This document shows, piece by piece, positions 60,324 to 64,000 of a stretch of 64,000 nt of DNA. The notes below the pieces were generated by a model. The model did no database searches and had not been told where the DNA came from. It worked only from the letters and a program-made list of their open reading frames with translations. The position numbers were made by a program, and so were the translations under genes. Position 1 is the stretch's first letter. Each line of letters starts with the position of its first letter. The DNA is taken from positions 62,001 to 126,000 of the forward strand of contig NZ_AQYG01000041.1 in the NCBI RefSeq assembly GCF_000380485.1, read 5' to 3'. This stretch comes from Jongsikchunia kroppenstedtii DSM 45133 (lineage in GTDB: Bacteria > Actinomycetota > Actinomycetes > Mycobacteriales > Mycobacteriaceae).

Positions 60324-61984
60324 ACGGTATTCAGGTACCGCTGCATGACCTGCAGCGCCGCCGTGCCGGATTTCGCTCCGGCGCAATAGATCGCCACGGC
60401 GACGCCGTTGCGCACCCCGACGAACCAGCCCGGGCCCTGCGGGCCGTTGGTGCCGACCAGCGCGGTCAGGTCGGCGGCGCGCTGCAGATCACTTGCGTCG
60501 CCGTTCTTCACCGTGGCTGCCATCGCCGACCGGATCGCGGCCAGGACGCCGGAGTCGATCGGGCCCGGAGCGCCGCCCTCGACCTTGGTGGCCAGCCCGT
60601 TGATGACATACGGCGTGACGGTCGCGCCGCGCGCCACGGAAGCCGCCATCGCCGCCATGTTGATCGCCGACACCGACGCGGCCGCGGACGCGGTATTGGA
60701 TGCCGGATTCACCTGCAGCGCAGCCATCGAGAAGGTGTCGCTGTTCGCCGGCGCGACCGCTGCCGGCCGCACGCCGGGCACGGTGAAGGACAGCCCGAGC
60801 CCCAACTGATCCATCAGCGCGTTCTCGCGGTTGACGTCACCGCCGCCTGCCTGCCGAACAGCCGCCACCACCGGATCGAGCGCATGGCCCGACGTGAAAT
60901 CGTCTGTGAGACCGATGTTCTGGGCGGCAGCCGCATCGTTCTGGGCCGCGGCCAGCAGCGCACCCGACTTGACGTCCATGGCCAGCATCGCGGCGGGCTG
61001 GGCGACCTCCACCACCGCCCGCTTCACCTTCGCCTGCGCCGCCGGGTCGAAGGTCGTACGCACGTCCGGCGACGCCGGCCCCTGGGCACCGCTCAACCGA
61101 ACCGGCTGCTGCCCCGGGTTGGCCACCTCGACGGCCCAGCCGGATGTGGCGTCGGCCAATGCATTCCAGTAGTCGGTGACGCCGTCCAGCAGCGGCGACT
61201 GCAGCTCGCGATTGATCAGCACCAGCTGCTGACGCTTCTGAATCGTGGTGCCGGGCACCCGGGTCGGATCCCCGTTCAAGCCGCCGAAGTCCGAATCACG
61301 CACCGACACAACGGTGACCGGTTTCGCGCCCGATCCAGTGATCTGCTGGGTGATCGACTGGGCGGTCGCAAGCGGCGCGACCGGTGCGACCACCGCGGCC
61401 AGCTGCCGGCCGATCACCGTGGGGTCCTTGATCTGATCCGGGTTGACGACGATGTCGTTGATCGTCTCCAGGTTCATCAACGGCTTGCCGGCCGTGTCTC
61501 GCACCATCGGCACCGGTGTTGCATACGTCTTGACCTCGCGCAATAGGCCGTCCTGCGTCAGACCCGGCGCCAGCAGCTGCGGATCCCACTGCACCCGCCA
61601 GCCGACCGTCAACTTGCGGGCCGCGCCCTGCGATTCACTGGTCCACTGTCGACCGGGTCCGAACGTCCAGGTCGTCTTCATCGAAAACGTCGCGCTGCCA
61701 TCGGAATACAGCGCGAGATCGCTCGGGGTCGAGGTGATTTCCGTCGCATGCATCGCCGCGAAGGAACCGCCGAGGAGGTCGCCCGCGTCGACCGGCGACG
61801 TGGTGAGCGCGGCCGCGGACTGCGCGTTCTGTTTGTCCATCGCCGCGGTGAACGCGTCGATCACGCCCTTCGCCGTCGTGTCGACGCGGTGATCGCTGCT
61901 ACATGCCTGCAGCGAGAACGCGGAGACCACCGTGAACACGGCGGCGGTACCGATGGCGAACCAGCGCGAGGCGACAGAACTCAT
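60320..61984 (-). CDS. Lipoprotein resembling a penicillin-binding transpeptidase, active site lost
   Basis: 554 residues. The signal peptide has lipobox LQAC (FSLQACSSDHR). An N-terminal NTF2/MecA_N-like domain contains GWRVQWDPQLLAPGL, the MecA_N hallmark, followed by a PBP-dimer-like middle part. The C-terminal part has the transpeptidase outline (AMLAMDVKSGALLAAAQ, PNSD-like PANSDTFSMAALQVNP, GPGWFVGVRNGVAVAIYC). No S-x-x-K is seen: the region reads TDDFTSGHALDPV. The KTG strand reads VGTNGPQGPGWFVG. It is probably a scaffold or sensor instead of an enzyme. ATG 61984 gives a good lipoprotein signal. Confidence 0.7.
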   Translation of the reverse strand: MSSVASRWFAIGTAAVFTVVSAFSLQACSSDHRVDTTAKGVIDAFTAAMDKQNAQSAAALTTSPVDAGDLLGGSFAAMHATEITSTPSDLALYSDGSATFSMKTTWTFGPGRQWTSESQGAARKLTVGWRVQWDPQLLAPGLTQDGLLREVKTYATPVPMVRDTAGKPLMNLETINDIVVNPDQIKDPTVIGRQLAAVVAPVAPLATAQSITQQITGSGAKPVTVVSVRDSDFGGLNGDPTRVPGTTIQKRQQLVLINRELQSPLLDGVTDYWNALADATSGWAVEVANPGQQPVRLSGAQGPASPDVRTTFDPAAQAKVKRAVVEVAQPAAMLAMDVKSGALLAAAQNDAAAAQNIGLTDDFTSGHALDPVVAAVRQAGGGDVNRENALMDQLGLGLSFTVPGVRPAAVAPANSDTFSMAALQVNPASNTASAAASVSAINMAAMAASVARGATVTPYVINGLATKVEGGAPGPIDSGVLAAIRSAMAATVKNGDASDLQRAADLTALVGTNGPQGPGWFVGVRNGVAVAIYCAGAKSGTAALQVMQRYLNTV

Positions 61985-62124
61985 GTTTACAAATTTCACT
62001 CTGGCCACATAACGAATCACCTCGTTGTTGTTCCCGGAACGCTTACAAGGCCGTCTCGATTTGATAACCGCGATCGATGATCCGCACTTTGCGCCCGGCC
62101 GCGGGTCGGGCGTGTAATCGATAC

Positions 62125-62877
62125 GTGAGCTATCAGGTTCTGCGCTCCGACGAGCGACCGCACACCGACACCCCGTGGCTGCGGTCGCGGCACTGCTTCT
62201 CGTTCGGCGACAACTACGACCCCGGCAACACCCACCACGGTGTGCTGATGGTCAGCAACGACGACGTGGTCGCGCCGCATCAGGGCTTCGACACCCATCC
62301 GCATCGCGACATGGAGATCGTCACCTGGGTGCTGTCGGGATCGCTGGTGCATCAGGACTCGATCGGCAATTCCGGTGTCATCTATCCCGGACTGGCCCAG
62401 CGGATGAGCGCCGGCACCGGCATCACCCACTCCGAACGCAACGACAGCTGGCGTGAGCACTCCCCCGGCCTGACGCGCACCGGGGAGGACCCGGTGCATT
62501 TCATCCAGATGTGGGTGCTCCCCGACGAACCGGGCATCGACCCCGGCTACCAGCAGCTCGAGGTCGATGACGAACTGGCGAATGGTGCGCTGGTACCGAT
62601 CGCCTCCGGGATCCCCGGCCACGACTCGGCGATCCGGATCGCCAATCACGATGCCGCGCTGCATGTTTCGCGGCTGCCAGCCGGCGGCTCGGTGACGCTG
62701 CCGGACCTGCCGTTCGGACATGTCTTCGTCGCGCGCGGATCGGTGCGGATGGAGGGCGCCGGCGAACTCGGCACCGGAGACGCCGCCCGGATCACCGCGG
62801 GCGGCGGCGAACGTGTGGTGGCCGACGTCGACTCGGAGATCCTGGTCTGGGAGATGCACCGCGCCCTCGGCCACTGA
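62125..62877 (+). CDS. Pirin-family cupin protein
   Basis: 250 residues, bicupin. The metal site is in the N-terminal cupin: DTHPHRDMEIVTWVLSGSLVHQDS (in pieces) with two His, and GTGITHSERN with His and Glu. Family members act as iron-binding regulators or quercetinases. GTG 62125 starts VSYQVLRSDERPH, typical of pirins. The upstream part of the frame is unrelated. It is divergent from the lipoprotein gene. No operon partner is visible. Confidence 0.87.
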   Translation: MSYQVLRSDERPHTDTPWLRSRHCFSFGDNYDPGNTHHGVLMVSNDDVVAPHQGFDTHPHRDMEIVTWVLSGSLVHQDSIGNSGVIYPGLAQRMSAGTGITHSERNDSWREHSPGLTRTGEDPVHFIQMWVLPDEPGIDPGYQQLEVDDELANGALVPIASGIPGHDSAIRIANHDAALHVSRLPAGGSVTLPDLPFGHVFVARGSVRMEGAGELGTGDAARITAGGGERVVADVDSEILVWEMHRALGH

Positions 62878-62954
62878 CCAGCGCGGTGGTCGACCGACGA
62901 CAACGCCGCCGAGGGTGAAGCGGGCCGCGGCAACGCCTGGCACCATGGGAAAGC

Positions 62955-64000
62955 GTGACGACTACGCAGCAGCCTTCCGGAATCGATCTCGAGTGGGTGG
63001 ACACCGACACCCGCGCCCAGGACGACCTTTTCGAGCACGTCAACGGTCGCTGGCTGGCCGAACATCCGATCCCGGACGACCGGCCGATCGACGGCGCATT
63101 CCTGGTGCTGCGCGATCGCTCCGAGGAGAACGTCCGCGACATCATCACCGGACTCGCCGACACCGAAGCGGCGCCCGGTTCCGATGAGCAGAAGATCGGC
63201 GACCTGTACGCCAGCTTCATGGACACCGACCGGATCAACAGCCTCGGCCTCGATCCGATCCGGCCCCTGCTGGGTGCGATCGCCGCGGCCGCCGACAAGG
63301 CCGAGCTGGCCCGCTTGATCGGAGAGGCGCAGACCGGCGGGGCGCACGGCCTGGTCGGGTTCTACGTCGACACCGACGCCAAGCAGTCCGACCGGTATCT
63401 GGTGCACCTCACCCAGTCCGGGCTGGGCCTGCCGGACGAGTCGTACTACCGCGAGGACAAGCACGCCCAGACCCGTGCCGAGTATCGCGATCATGTCGAG
63501 CGGATGCTGACGCTTGCCGGCGATGCCGACGCCGCCGCGCACGCCGAGTCGATCCTCGAGCTGGAGACCGCCATCGCGGCCCACCATTGGGATGTCGTCC
63601 GGCGCCGCGACGCGGAACTCACCTACAACCTGCGCACCTTCGACGACCTGCTCACCGAGACCCCCGGCCTGCATCTGCGCCAGTGGCTGGGCGGCCTCGA
63701 TGCCGAGCAGTCGGTGTTCGCGGAGATCGTCGTCGGCCAGCCTTCCTTCATGGCCGGTGTCGCGAGGCTGTTCGAGGAGCGATCCCTCGAGCAGTGGCAG
63801 GCATGGGCGACGTGGCGGGTGCTGCATTCGGCCGCGCGCTACCTGTCCGATCCCTTCGCGCTCGAGCATTTCGACTTCTTCGGCCGCAAGCTCACCGGCG
63901 CCGAGGTGATCCGCGAACGCTGGAAGCGCGGGGTCGAACTGGTGGAGCAGTCGATCGGCTTCGCGGTCGGCAAGCTCTACGTCGCCAAGCATTTCCCGCC
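62955..64000 (+). CDS. zmp1: M13 zinc metallopeptidase, N-terminal part (Zmp1/PepO-like)
   Basis: Open from GTG 62955 to the window edge, 348 codons with no stop. It starts TTTQQPSGIDLEWVDTDTRA and DLFEHVNGRWLAEHPIPDDR, the classic neprilysin-family opening (D..YVNGxW..IP). It continues with the M13_N helical domain: EEQKIGDLYASFMD-like DEQKIGDLYASFMDTDRI and GLGLPDESYYRED. The catalytic HExxH domain lies beyond the window. M. tuberculosis has zmp1 (Rv0198c) at the matching end of this region. Confidence 0.9.
   Translation, partial: MTTTQQPSGIDLEWVDTDTRAQDDLFEHVNGRWLAEHPIPDDRPIDGAFLVLRDRSEENVRDIITGLADTEAAPGSDEQKIGDLYASFMDTDRINSLGLDPIRPLLGAIAAAADKAELARLIGEAQTGGAHGLVGFYVDTDAKQSDRYLVHLTQSGLGLPDESYYREDKHAQTRAEYRDHVERMLTLAGDADAAAHAESILELETAIAAHHWDVVRRRDAELTYNLRTFDDLLTETPGLHLRQWLGGLDAEQSVFAEIVVGQPSFMAGVARLFEERSLEQWQAWATWRVLHSAARYLSDPFALEHFDFFGRKLTGAEVIRERWKRGVELVEQSIGFAVGKLYVAKHFP

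Noticed and set aside
1-64000. tRNA, rRNA, riboswitch or CRISPR loci
   Set aside because: I saw no cloverleaf-like TTCGA arms with matching stems, no repeat arrays and no recognised riboswitch core. A covariance-model scan would be decisive and was not possible.

Overview
The window is about 64 kb of very GC-rich DNA with strong G/C preference at third codon positions. It encodes enzymes of the mycolic-acid and arabinogalactan envelope (MmpL3, AftD), so the source is a mycolate-bearing actinobacterium of the Mycobacteriales, most likely Gordonia or a close relative. From memory of the M. tuberculosis map, much of the window is collinear, in reversed orientation, with Rv0198c to Rv0244c. The genus is inferred; the envelope gene content is visible in the translations.

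Layout. 1-9.6 kb: end of an unknown gene, then fadE5, an SDR dehydrogenase, a degenerate histidine phosphatase, a TetR gene divergent from a frameshifted MFS exporter, a second FadE-type dehydrogenase, and fadA2. 9.7-12.7 kb: fabG4-htdX and a TetR gene that probably controls this beta-oxidation set; fadE5 and the fadA2/fabG4 intergenic region share the operator-like element TTACT-N4-AGTAA. 12.7-16.6 kb: accessory stretch with a DUF222/HNH gene, an ABM-domain remnant, and an IclR regulator divergent from a DapB-like oxidoreductase. 16.6-31.7 kb: conserved envelope block of lpqI, a universal stress protein, a small membrane protein, aftD, acyltransferase-3, a DUF3068 protein, a flippase, a large membrane protein, a glycosyltransferase and a methyltransferase. 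A DUF559 gene bordered by two copies of a 75-bp palindromic element interrupts it.

31.7-45.6 kb: variable stretch with a decayed TetR gene, a DUF4389 membrane protein, an HxlR regulator divergent from a reductase, an FtsX/LolD-type ABC pair, a quinone oxidoreductase, an acetoacetate-decarboxylase-like protein, a DJ-1/PfpI protein with a TetR regulator, and an iron-siderophore operon (SIP reductase, two FecCD permeases, one ATPase) behind an IdeR-type iron box. 45.7-64 kb: conserved block again, with pckG, a DUF6802-like protein, two GTPase-like proteins with degenerate P-loops, trmB, an NYN protein, mmpL3, an AI-2E transporter, an LPG-synthase-like membrane protein, a DUF3054 protein, a lipoprotein resembling a catalytically dead PBP, a pirin, and the start of an M13 zinc peptidase. 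Between the two GTPase-like genes sit a 5'-truncated PI-PLC gene and a secreted protein, both preceded by copies of one 74-bp leader.

I see no rRNA, tRNA, CRISPR array, IS element or prophage. Noncoding interest is concentrated in perfect hairpin terminators, operator palindromes and two kinds of short duplicated element.
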